This document shows, piece after piece, positions 9,094 through 16,233 of a stretch of DNA of 64,000 nt. The stretch lies in NCBI RefSeq assembly GCF_007859755.1, contig NZ_SJPF01000005.1:372001-436000 (forward strand), read 5' to 3'. The notes under the pieces were generated by a model. That model was not told the DNA's origin. It made no database searches and saw only the letters and a list, made by a program, of their open reading frames with translations. Source of the DNA: Blastopirellula retiformator. Lineage in GTDB: Bacteria; Planctomycetota; Planctomycetia; Pirellulales; Pirellulaceae. The position numbers and the translations under genes were made by a program. Numbering within the stretch: position 1 is the first letter of the stretch; each line of letters opens with the position of its first letter.

Positions 9094-9122
9094 TTGACAT
9101 AGATTGCTGGTAATTTTAGACT
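9094..9122 (+). promoter_or_regulatory. Sigma-70-type promoter before cimA/candidate RNA
   Basis: A consensus -35 TTGACA (9094-9099) is followed after exactly 17 bp by TAGACT (9117-9122), four of six matches to TATAAT. Transcription would start near 9129, about 265 bp before the cimA start. The strongest promoter match I found in the window. Confidence 0.65.
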
Positions 9123-9128
9123 TACGTC

Positions 9129-9335
9129 TTCTTTCGCAGATGCGTGAGACAGCCGTCCTCCGCGGTAGGGTGCAGACAAAATGCCCAACATGCAGATCAA
9201 CGTAGGCTCACAAATGGGACCGATTACGATCGTACGAATCGTAGTACCGGGCCGTTGTGGGCTTGGCTAGAGGAAACGGCGAAACACCGACATCCAACAG
9301 CCCTGAAGCCCATTGCGGCCTCAGGGCTTTTTTTA
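9129..9335 (+). ncRNA. Candidate structured RNA or attenuated leader upstream of cimA
   Basis: About 205 nt bounded by a strong promoter and an intrinsic terminator. Long-range pairings form a rod: 9143-9146 with 9285-9289 (one bulge), 9152-9156 with 9276-9280, 9157-9160 with 9270-9273, and 9163-9167 with 9245-9249, leaving a strongly asymmetric internal loop of about 20 nt. Size and rod shape recall 6S RNA. Position, however, would also fit a cimA attenuator. I see no T-box sequence and no SRP-RNA core. Start and end are inferred from the promoter and terminator. Confidence 0.42.
9299..9335 (+). terminator. Intrinsic terminator 58 bp before cimA
   Basis: Stem of 8 bp (9299-9306 with 9321-9328) followed by a run of seven to eight T. 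Its place ahead of cimA means it either ends a separate small RNA or acts as an attenuator of cimA. Confidence 0.8.
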
Positions 9336-9392
9336 TTGTCGCTGCCTTGGCAGCAACCCAAACGGCAGGCCCAGCCAGTAGGGACGTTCTTC

Positions 9393-11021
9393 ATGAAAAA
9401 AATCGAGATCTACGACACGACGCTACGCGATGGCGCCCAAGGAGAAGGCGTGAGCTTTTCTTTGCAGGACAAGCTGTCGATTACCGAGCGTCTGGACGAG
9501 ATCGGCGTCGATTTCGTGGAGGGTGGCTATCCCCTGTCGAACGAGAAGGACGCCGAGTACTTCCGCCGCGTTCAAAAGCTCGACTTGAAGCACACCAAGG
9601 TCTGCGCCTTCGGCATGACCCGCCGCAAAGGGATGGACGCTGCGGACGATCCCGGCATGCAGGCGCTGGTCCAGTCGGGCGCTCCCGTGGTGACCATCGT
9701 CGGCAAGACGCATGACTTTCATGTGACCGACGTCTTGCGGGTGACGCTGGAAGAGAACCTGGCGATGATCGCCGATTCGGTCGCTTACATCGTCAGCCAA
9801 GGTCAGGAAGTGATCTACGACGCCGAGCACTTCTTCGACGGCTGGAAGGCGAATCCCGAGTACGCCGCCGAAACGATCCGCGCCGCCGCCAAAGCGGGCG
9901 CTCGCCTGGTCGTGATGTGCGATACCAACGGCGGCAGTCTGCCGGAAGAAATCGCTGAGTACGCTCAGAATGCGATCGCCGCGTTGGCCGAGTTCAACGT
10001 GCCGGTCGGCATTCACACGCACAACGATGGCGATCTGGCGGTCGCCAACAGCCTGGCTGCGGTTGATGCCGGCGCCGTGCAGGTACAAGGGACGATCAAC
10101 GGTTTTGGCGAACGTTGCGGCAACGCCGATCTCGTCTCGGTGATCGCCAACCTCGGCCTGAAGAAGAAAGGCTACGACGTGATCGGCGGCGAAGGTTTCG
10201 ATCATCTGACCGAACTGTCGCGTTATGTCTATGACACCGCCAACGTCAATCGTCGCAACAACCAGCCGTTTGTCGGGCAAAGTGCATTCGCCCATAAAGG
10301 GGGCATGCATGTTCACGCGATCAACCGAGCCGCGTCGAGCTACGAACATATCGCTCCCGAAATCGTCGGCAACGAACGCCGCGTGCTGGTGAGCGAGTTG
10401 TCGGGCCGCTCGAACATCATGGCCCTGACGATCAAGCACAACCTGCAAGACGACCGTGAGCTGATGGACAAAATCCTGGCCGAGGTGGTCGCCAAAGAAA
10501 ACCAAGGTTACCAGTACGAAGCGGCCGAAGCGTCGTTTGATCTACTGGTCAAACAGGTCGCCGGCGTGTTTCAGCCTCACTTTGAAGTGCTGAAGTACCA
10601 CGTTGAAGTCGAAGATCTGGTCGAGCACAAAGTGGTCGATCTGGTCACCGAAGCGACCGTCAAGGTTTCGGTCGATGACGTCGTCCACTACGAAGTGGGC
10701 GAAGGAGACGGTCCGGTGCAGGCGCTCGACGTGGCGCTGCGTAAAGCGCTGAACTGCTGCTTTGCGACGCTCGAAACGATGCACCTGGTCGACTACAAGG
10801 TTCGCGTGGTGAACCAAGAGGCGGGGACCGCCGCGCGGATTCGCGTGATGATCGAAAGCGCCGACGAAGAAGACGTCTGGGGAACCATTGGCGTCAGCGA
10901 GAATATCATTCAGGCCAGCTGGAACGCGCTGGTCGATGCCATCGAATACAAACTTCATAAAGATGAGCAACGGGGTAAGTTGCCGGCGCGGGCCAGCGCC
11001 GAGTCAACGGCGACAAAGTAG
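9393..11021 (+). CDS. cimA: (R)-citramalate synthase
   Basis: Condenses pyruvate and acetyl-CoA to citramalate, the entry to the threonine-independent isoleucine route; cytoplasmic. 542 residues. The HMGL-like barrel starts with DTTLRDGAQGEGVSFS (from D8) and carries the metal-binding HTHNDGDLAVANS (H208, H210), then a linker and the LeuA-type dimer/allosteric domain (residues about 395-530). Length and the GAQGEGVSFS form fit CimA better than LeuA. The frame is open upstream to 9144, but that extension would read through the terminator, so I use ATG 9393. valS starts 29 bp after the stop. Confidence 0.92.
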   Translation: MKKIEIYDTTLRDGAQGEGVSFSLQDKLSITERLDEIGVDFVEGGYPLSNEKDAEYFRRVQKLDLKHTKVCAFGMTRRKGMDAADDPGMQALVQSGAPVVTIVGKTHDFHVTDVLRVTLEENLAMIADSVAYIVSQGQEVIYDAEHFFDGWKANPEYAAETIRAAAKAGARLVVMCDTNGGSLPEEIAEYAQNAIAALAEFNVPVGIHTHNDGDLAVANSLAAVDAGAVQVQGTINGFGERCGNADLVSVIANLGLKKKGYDVIGGEGFDHLTELSRYVYDTANVNRRNNQPFVGQSAFAHKGGMHVHAINRAASSYEHIAPEIVGNERRVLVSELSGRSNIMALTIKHNLQDDRELMDKILAEVVAKENQGYQYEAAEASFDLLVKQVAGVFQPHFEVLKYHVEVEDLVEHKVVDLVTEATVKVSVDDVVHYEVGEGDGPVQALDVALRKALNCCFATLETMHLVDYKVRVVNQEAGTAARIRVMIESADEEDVWGTIGVSENIIQASWNALVDAIEYKLHKDEQRGKLPARASAESTATK

Positions 11022-11050
11022 TCGTCGCTTGCCGCCGAAGCGAATAAAGC

Positions 11051-14000
11051 TTGAGCCCAAAGAAAGTGGAAGCTGTGACTTTCAATCCGAAAGATCTCCC
11101 GAATCGATTTGATTTTGTGGCCGCCCAAGAGCGCATCTATCCCATGTGGGAACAGCGGGGTTACTTCCACGCCGAGCCCAACCCCAACAAAGATCCTTAC
11201 ACGATCGTGATCCCGCCGCCCAATGTGACCGGCGCCCTGCACTTGGGACACGCCCTCAACAACACGCTGCAAGACGTGCTGATCCGCTACAAGCGGATGA
11301 AAGGGTTCGAGGCCCTTTGGGTGCCCGGTACCGATCACGCCGGCATCGCAACCCAGGCGATGGTGGAACGCCGCATCTTGGAAGAAGAAGGGCTCTCGCG
11401 GCATGACATGGGGCGCGAGAAGATGGTCGAGCGGATCTGGAAGTGGAAAGATCAATACGAGGCCCGCATTCTCGGCCAGCTGAAGCGAATGGGAAGCAGC
11501 TGCGACTGGGAGCGGACGCGGTTCACGCTTGATCCGATGTGTGCCCGGGCAGTGCGGAGCACCTTCTTCGATCTCTTCTCGAAGAACCTGATCTACAAAG
11601 GGAAGCGTTTGGTCAACTGGGATACGTTCCTGCAGACCGCGGTGAGCGACGACGAATTGTCTCATGAGACGATCCAAGGGCATTTCTGGCACTTCAGCTA
11701 TCCGGTGATCGACGCGCAGCCGGGCGAATCGCCGGTGGTGACGATCGCCACGACCCGCCCCGAAACAATGCTGGGCGATACCGCGGTGGCTGTCCATCCT
11801 GATCCGGAGAAAGCGCTCACTGATCTGGAAGCGGAGCTGAAAGAGAAGCTGAAGACGGCGCCCGGCAAAGAAAAGCCGGAGATCGAGGCCGAACTCGAGC
11901 GTCTGGCGGAGCGTCGCAAGACGATGCTGCCGCAGCTGATCAAGTTGCGCGACATGGCGCTCGCCGGCCGCAAGCTGATGCTGCCGCTGATCGAACGCGA
12001 AATCCCGCTGATCGCCGACGAGTGGGCGAAGCCCGAGCTGGGTTCGGGCTGCGTGAAGATCACCCCGGCTCACGATCCGAACGACTACGAAGTGGGCGTG
12101 CGGGGCGAACTGCCGATGATCAACATCCTGAACCCCGACGGCACGCTCAACGAGAACGCCGCCCAGTACAAAGGGATGAAGATCTACGACGCCCGCGAGA
12201 AGGTGGTGGCCGATCTCGACGCGATCGGCCTGCTCGACAAGGTGGAAGATCGCGAGATCGACCTGGCGCACTCCGACCGTAGCAAGACGCCGATCGAACC
12301 TTACCTGGCCGACCAGTGGTTCATCCGTATGGACGAACTGGCCCAAAGCGCGATGGACGCAGTGACCGACGGCCGCGTGAAGATCTTTCCGTCGCGGTAC
12401 GCCAAGGGTTACGTCGACTGGCTCAGCGAAAAGCGCGATTGGCCGGTCAGCCGACAGCTGTGGTGGGGACATCAGATTCCGATATGGTCGCAAACCTGTC
12501 AAACGAAGGAAGATCACGACAAACTGATCGCCACGCTCGACGCCGATCCCGATATCAAGGCCGAACGGGCCTCGTACCAGATCGAACGCGATGTCGAACG
12601 AGAAGCGGCCGAAAAGAAGGGGACCATCCAGGGCGCCGCTCGGGTGGGCATGCCCTACTCGATGATTCACGTCTGCATCAACGAAGACAACGACGATCTG
12701 GCGACGAAGTACGAGAAGCTCGGCTTCGTGCGAGAAGAAGACGTGCTCGATACGTGGTTCAGCTCGGCGTTGTGGCCGCACTCGACGTTGGGTTGGCCCG
12801 AGAAAACGCCGGAACTCGATTACTTCTATCCAACCAGCACGCTGATCACCAGCCGCGACATCATCACGCTATGGGTCGCCCGGATGGTGCTGGCCGGTCT
12901 GAACAACATGGGCGAGATTCCATTCCAGGAAGTCTTCATCCACCCGACCATTCTGGATGGCACCGGCGAACGGATGTCAAAGTCGAAGGGGAACGGGGTC
13001 GATCCGCTCGACGTGATCGAGAAGTTCGGTACCGACTCGCTACGGTTTGGCTTGGCCTATCTGACCACCGAAACGCAAGACGTGCGGATGCCGGTGCAGT
13101 TCGAGTGCCCCCACTGCGGCGCGTTGATTGATCAGACGAAGAAGAACCGCATCCAGCCGAAGATCGAGTGCAAGAAGTGCTCGAAGGAGTTCTCGACGCA
13201 GTGGGCGATGACCGACGCCGACCTAGCGCTGCCGCGCGGCGCCGTGGTGAGCGAACGGTTCGAGATCGGGCGTAACTTCTGTAACAAATTGTGGAACGCC
13301 GCTCGTTTCACGATGATCAACCTGGAAGGTTTCGAGCCGGCCCCGGTCGACGACGCCGACTTGCAACTGGAGGATCGTTGGATCCTCAGCCGTTTGGCCT
13401 CGGCCGAAGCGGAGATGACCCGCTGCCTGGAGACGTATCGCTACGCCGATGCAGCCCGTGCGTTGTATGACTTTGCGTGGGACAACTTCTGCAGCTTCTA
13501 TCTGGAGATGACCAAAGAGCGGTTCTCCGATCCGGCGCAGCGTCCGCTGGCGCAGCGAGTGATTATCTTCGTGCTCGATTCGCTGCTGCGAATGTTGCAT
13601 CCGCTGGTGCCGTTCATCACCGAAGAGATCTGGCAGTCGCTCGGCAAGCTGGCGCCGAAACGCGGTTTTGCCGACGTGACCGAGGCGACCGACAGTATCA
13701 TGGTCGCCGAGTGGCCGTCGATCGATCCGGCCTGGCAAGACGAGAAGATCGAAGCGCAGTTCGCCAAGTTCCAAGAGACGCTGGCCAGCCTGCGAGAAAT
13801 TCGTAGCCGCCAGAACATCGCCCCGCGCGAGAAGATCGAATTCGTCATTCGTTGCGACGCCAAGGCGGTCGATTTGCTGGAGACGATGGAAGCCTACTTC
13901 GGTTCGATGGCCAACGCCCAAAGCGTCGGTTGGGGCGAAGAGGTGACCGTGCCGGAGACGAACGCCCGAATCGATCTGCCGGGGATGGAAGTCTATGTCG

Positions 14001-14224
14001 ACTTGAAAGACTTCATCGACGTTGGCGCCGAAATCGAGCGGAACCAAAAGCAGCGCGACCGTTTGCTGGGGATGATTACCGGCAAAGAGAAAAAACTGTC
14101 GAACGCGAATTTCGTCGAGCGGGCTCCCGCTGACGTCGTCGCCAAAGAGCGGGAAAGCTTGGAAAACGCCCAGCGTGAGCTGGAAACGGTCGAAGCGGCT
14201 CTGGCGAAACTGCTGAAAAAATAG
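11051..14224 (+). CDS. valS: Valyl-tRNA synthetase with unusual inserts
   Basis: Charges tRNA-Val in the cytoplasm. 1057 residues, longer than the common 880-950. Class I signatures are HLGH (64-67) and RMSKS (641-645). There is a CP1 editing domain, an anticodon domain, and a C-terminal coiled-coil arm (about 985-1057). Three additions stand out: a charged helical insert in CP1 (about 249-300), a helical insert after WWGHQIPIW (about 477-560) where many ValRS have a zinc knuckle, and a CPHC/CKKC zinc ribbon (686-710) after KMSKS. Start is uncertain: TTG 11051 is given; GTG 11066 or 11075 are possible. Probably cotranscribed with cimA. Confidence 0.96.
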   Translation: MSPKKVEAVTFNPKDLPNRFDFVAAQERIYPMWEQRGYFHAEPNPNKDPYTIVIPPPNVTGALHLGHALNNTLQDVLIRYKRMKGFEALWVPGTDHAGIATQAMVERRILEEEGLSRHDMGREKMVERIWKWKDQYEARILGQLKRMGSSCDWERTRFTLDPMCARAVRSTFFDLFSKNLIYKGKRLVNWDTFLQTAVSDDELSHETIQGHFWHFSYPVIDAQPGESPVVTIATTRPETMLGDTAVAVHPDPEKALTDLEAELKEKLKTAPGKEKPEIEAELERLAERRKTMLPQLIKLRDMALAGRKLMLPLIEREIPLIADEWAKPELGSGCVKITPAHDPNDYEVGVRGELPMINILNPDGTLNENAAQYKGMKIYDAREKVVADLDAIGLLDKVEDREIDLAHSDRSKTPIEPYLADQWFIRMDELAQSAMDAVTDGRVKIFPSRYAKGYVDWLSEKRDWPVSRQLWWGHQIPIWSQTCQTKEDHDKLIATLDADPDIKAERASYQIERDVEREAAEKKGTIQGAARVGMPYSMIHVCINEDNDDLATKYEKLGFVREEDVLDTWFSSALWPHSTLGWPEKTPELDYFYPTSTLITSRDIITLWVARMVLAGLNNMGEIPFQEVFIHPTILDGTGERMSKSKGNGVDPLDVIEKFGTDSLRFGLAYLTTETQDVRMPVQFECPHCGALIDQTKKNRIQPKIECKKCSKEFSTQWAMTDADLALPRGAVVSERFEIGRNFCNKLWNAARFTMINLEGFEPAPVDDADLQLEDRWILSRLASAEAEMTRCLETYRYADAARALYDFAWDNFCSFYLEMTKERFSDPAQRPLAQRVIIFVLDSLLRMLHPLVPFITEEIWQSLGKLAPKRGFADVTEATDSIMVAEWPSIDPAWQDEKIEAQFAKFQETLASLREIRSRQNIAPREKIEFVIRCDAKAVDLLETMEAYFGSMANAQSVGWGEEVTVPETNARIDLPGMEVYVDLKDFIDVGAEIERNQKQRDRLLGMITGKEKKLSNANFVERAPADVVAKERESLENAQRELETVEAALAKLLKK

Positions 14225-14268
14225 GGAATGCGAAGGCCGGATCCGGGGGCGAAGGCCCCTGGCTCTGG

Positions 14269-14295
14269 TTGCTCGAATCCCTGCGGGTCTATAAT
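14269..14295 (+). promoter_or_regulatory. Possible promoter of the DUF151 gene
   Basis: A perfect TATAAT at 14290-14295 lies 55 bp before the ATG at 14350. The best -35 is TTGCTC (14269-14274), but the 15-bp spacing is short, so only the -10 is convincing. Confidence 0.4.
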
Positions 14296-14349
14296 AGGGA
14301 TACGTTAGTAAGCCCGCCTCATCGCGTCACGATCATCGGTTCATCATCT

Positions 14350-14751
14350 ATGCCGGTCCAAATGGAACTCTCGCGTATTATCATCAGCGAGATCAACGAT
14401 CAGCAGGTTATCTACCTGAAGGAAGTCGATGGTGATCGTCAGTTTCCGATCATGATCGGTATCTTCGAAGCGACCAGCATTCACCGCCGCGTGAAAGACT
14501 TCGCCTCGCCCCGCCCGCTGACGCACGACCTGATCTGCAACATCATCGAGCAGATGGGAGGCGAACTCGACAGCATTGTGATCTGCGATTTGAACCAGGG
14601 AACCTACTTCGCCAACCTGCGGATTAAGCGGGATGGCGAGTTGATCGAAATCGACGCCCGCCCGTCCGACGCGATCGCCATCGCGGTGACGAATCAGCCG
14701 AACCTGCCAATCTACGTCGAAGAGCACGTCCTGGACGAATCGGCGAACTAG
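14350..14751 (+). CDS. Bifunctional nuclease family protein (DUF151/BFN)
   Basis: 133 residues matching the DUF151 (BFN) fold: MELSRIIISEINDQQVIYL at the start, FPIMIGIFEATSI, a central LTHDLICNIIEQMGGELDSI helix and the hallmark IDARPSDAIAIAV near the end. Members have been reported with DNase and RNase activity; their physiological role is poorly known. The start at 14350 fits the family N-terminus; the frame extends back to 14269 but would include the presumed promoter. No membrane or export signal is present. Confidence 0.88.
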   Translation: MPVQMELSRIIISEINDQQVIYLKEVDGDRQFPIMIGIFEATSIHRRVKDFASPRPLTHDLICNIIEQMGGELDSIVICDLNQGTYFANLRIKRDGELIEIDARPSDAIAIAVTNQPNLPIYVEEHVLDESAN

Positions 14752-14760
14752 CTTTCAAGG

Positions 14761-14896
14761 GTAGGGCAGGCCGTGCCTGCCGTCTTCTTCGCTTGCAACC
14801 GTATTGTTGGGCCAGCGCTGCGCTGCACCCAGCCTACAGCTTGCGGGCGTCACTGGTCTTCGGACCTATCCATTCGGCAGGCACGGCCTGCCCTAC
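14761..14896. repeat. Inverted-repeat element with nested dispersed repeat
   Basis: Perfect 21-bp inverted repeats (14761-14781 and 14876-14896) enclose 94 bp. Within them, 14793-14837 matches 27315-27359 in inverted orientation with about two mismatches. An additional direct repeat TACAGCTTGCGGGCG occurs at about 14835 and 14905. No protein is encoded. REP/BIME-like intergenic element. Confidence 0.75.
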
Positions 14897-15048
14897 GATT
14901 AACTTACAGCTTGCGGGCGACGGAACTACGGGTAATCGCGAAACTATCCTTTGCCAAATGTTGAAGTTTGGCGGTTGGGTTGCCTGGCGACGTCAGGGTA
15001 CTACGATGACGATTGGTACCCGTCCCCCCATCTCTGGAGTTCCCACTC

Positions 15049-15990
15049 ATGCCGCGTCTTCTGGTTTCGCTGCTGTTGGCAGCCGCTTTTTCTCTTCCCG
15101 CCTATGCCGGCCATCGTCTTGTCACCCAGGGCAACGGCAAGCTGGCGATCGTCGACGCCGACGGCAAGGTCGAGTGGGAAATGCCGTTTGGCGGAATCCA
15201 TGACATTCACGTTGGCGACGATGGTCACATCTTCGTTCAACAGGGAATGAAGAAGATTGTCGAGATCGATCCCGCCACCAAGAAGATCGTCTGGTCGTAC
15301 GATTGTGCGAACGAAAACGGTAACGCCGGTAAGCCGATCGAGGTTCACGCGTTCCAGCCGCTGGAAGACGGCAAGATGATGATCGCCGAGTCGGGCATCG
15401 GCCGTATCATCGAAATCGACCGCGACGGCAAACTGCTGAAAGAAATGAAGCTGGTCGTCGATCATCCGCATCCGCACCGCGACACCCGTCTGGTTCGCAA
15501 GCTGGACAACGGCAACTACCTGGTCTGTCACGAAGGAGATGGCAAAGTTCGTGAGTATGACGGCGAAAGCGGCGACATTGTTTGGGAATATGAAGTTCCG
15601 CTGTTCGACAAGAAGCCGAATGGCGACCATGGCGCCGCAGGTTGGGGCAATCAATGCTTCGCCGCCGTCCGTCTGAAGAATGGCAACACGCTGATCGCGA
15701 CTGGCAATGGTCACAGCGTCATCGAAGTCGATCACAACAAAGAAATCGTCTGGAAGCTAGAACAAAAAGAATTGCCCGGGATTACGCTCGCGTGGGTCAC
15801 AACGCTGGAAGTGTTGCCCAACGGCAACTACGTGATCGGCAACTGCCACGCCGGCCCGGGACAACCGCTGTTGGTTGAAATTGAACCGAAGGCGAAGAAG
15901 GTCGTCTGGACGTTCGACCAATACGATCGGTTCGGCAACTCGGTTCCGAACTCGCAGCTGTTGGATGTTGAGGGGGAAGTGATTCGCTAA
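15049..15990 (+). CDS. Secreted beta-propeller-like protein (PQQ/arylsulfotransferase-type repeats)
   Basis: 313 residues with a clear Sec signal peptide (MPRLLVSLLLAAAFSLPAYA, cleavage after AYA). The mature part has repeated blades of the form NGNYLV...G.V.EYD..SGDIVWEYEVP, VIEVDHNKEIVWKLE and LVEIEPKAKKVVWTFD, which resemble PQQ/WD40-like propellers. Histidines cluster in DHPHPHRDTR. No catalytic assignment is possible from sequence alone; such proteins in planctomycetes are often annotated as PQQ-binding-like. The start is the ATG that opens the signal peptide. A strong terminator follows. Confidence 0.8.
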   Translation: MPRLLVSLLLAAAFSLPAYAGHRLVTQGNGKLAIVDADGKVEWEMPFGGIHDIHVGDDGHIFVQQGMKKIVEIDPATKKIVWSYDCANENGNAGKPIEVHAFQPLEDGKMMIAESGIGRIIEIDRDGKLLKEMKLVVDHPHPHRDTRLVRKLDNGNYLVCHEGDGKVREYDGESGDIVWEYEVPLFDKKPNGDHGAAGWGNQCFAAVRLKNGNTLIATGNGHSVIEVDHNKEIVWKLEQKELPGITLAWVTTLEVLPNGNYVIGNCHAGPGQPLLVEIEPKAKKVVWTFDQYDRFGNSVPNSQLLDVEGEVIR

Positions 15991-16017
15991 CGATTGCGAT
16001 CACCAAAAAACGAGAAA

Positions 16018-16048
16018 GGGAAGCGAGATTGCTCGCTTCCCTTTTTTT
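16018..16048 (+). terminator. Intrinsic terminator after the 15049-15990 gene
   Basis: A 10-bp stem (16018-16027 with 16032-16041), a 4-base loop and seven T. An A-run on the left side (around 16005-16010) could give weaker function on the minus strand. Confidence 0.9.
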
Positions 16049-16072
16049 GTGCGATGTTCGCTGCGCGAAGAC

Positions 16073-16233
16073 TAGAGCGGTTTTCTTCAATCTGTATCGT
16101 TCTGGCTGGTTGCGGCCGCGCTGGTCGGCGTTGACCTGCATCGACGAATCTTGAGGATTCGCCTGCTTCGGTCGCCTTGACCAGCTTGCCTCACCAACGC
16201 CAGAAACGCTACGGCTATCAGAAAAACGCTCTA
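16073..16233. repeat. Inverted-repeat element, long copy
   Basis: 161 bp, flanked by imperfect inverted ends of about 38 bp that begin TAGAGCG and end CGCTCTA. It matches the 6859-6960 copy except for about 59 extra central bases, which themselves form a hairpin (around 16145-16161) and a CTGGTCGGCG/CGCCTTGACCAG pairing. The last three bases are the stop codon of lysC (minus strand). MITE/REP-like, no coding capacity. Confidence 0.78.

Noticed and set aside
9129-9335. SRP RNA or T-box leader at this site
   Set aside because: The SRP RNA GGAAGCAGCC-type core and the T-box AGGGTGG-type sequence are both absent; only a generic structured RNA is claimed.
9144-9392. N-terminal extension of cimA in the same frame
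   Set aside because: It would be translated through the terminator hairpin at 9299-9335, and the CimA family begins at the ATG at 9393.
10955-12781. 608-codon minus-strand frame across the cimA end and valS
   Set aside because: Antisense of valS, no domain or motif, and valS is unambiguous.
14260-14300. T-arm-like TTGCTCGAATCCC as part of a tRNA
   Set aside because: No acceptor stem, D-arm or anticodon arm can be placed around it.
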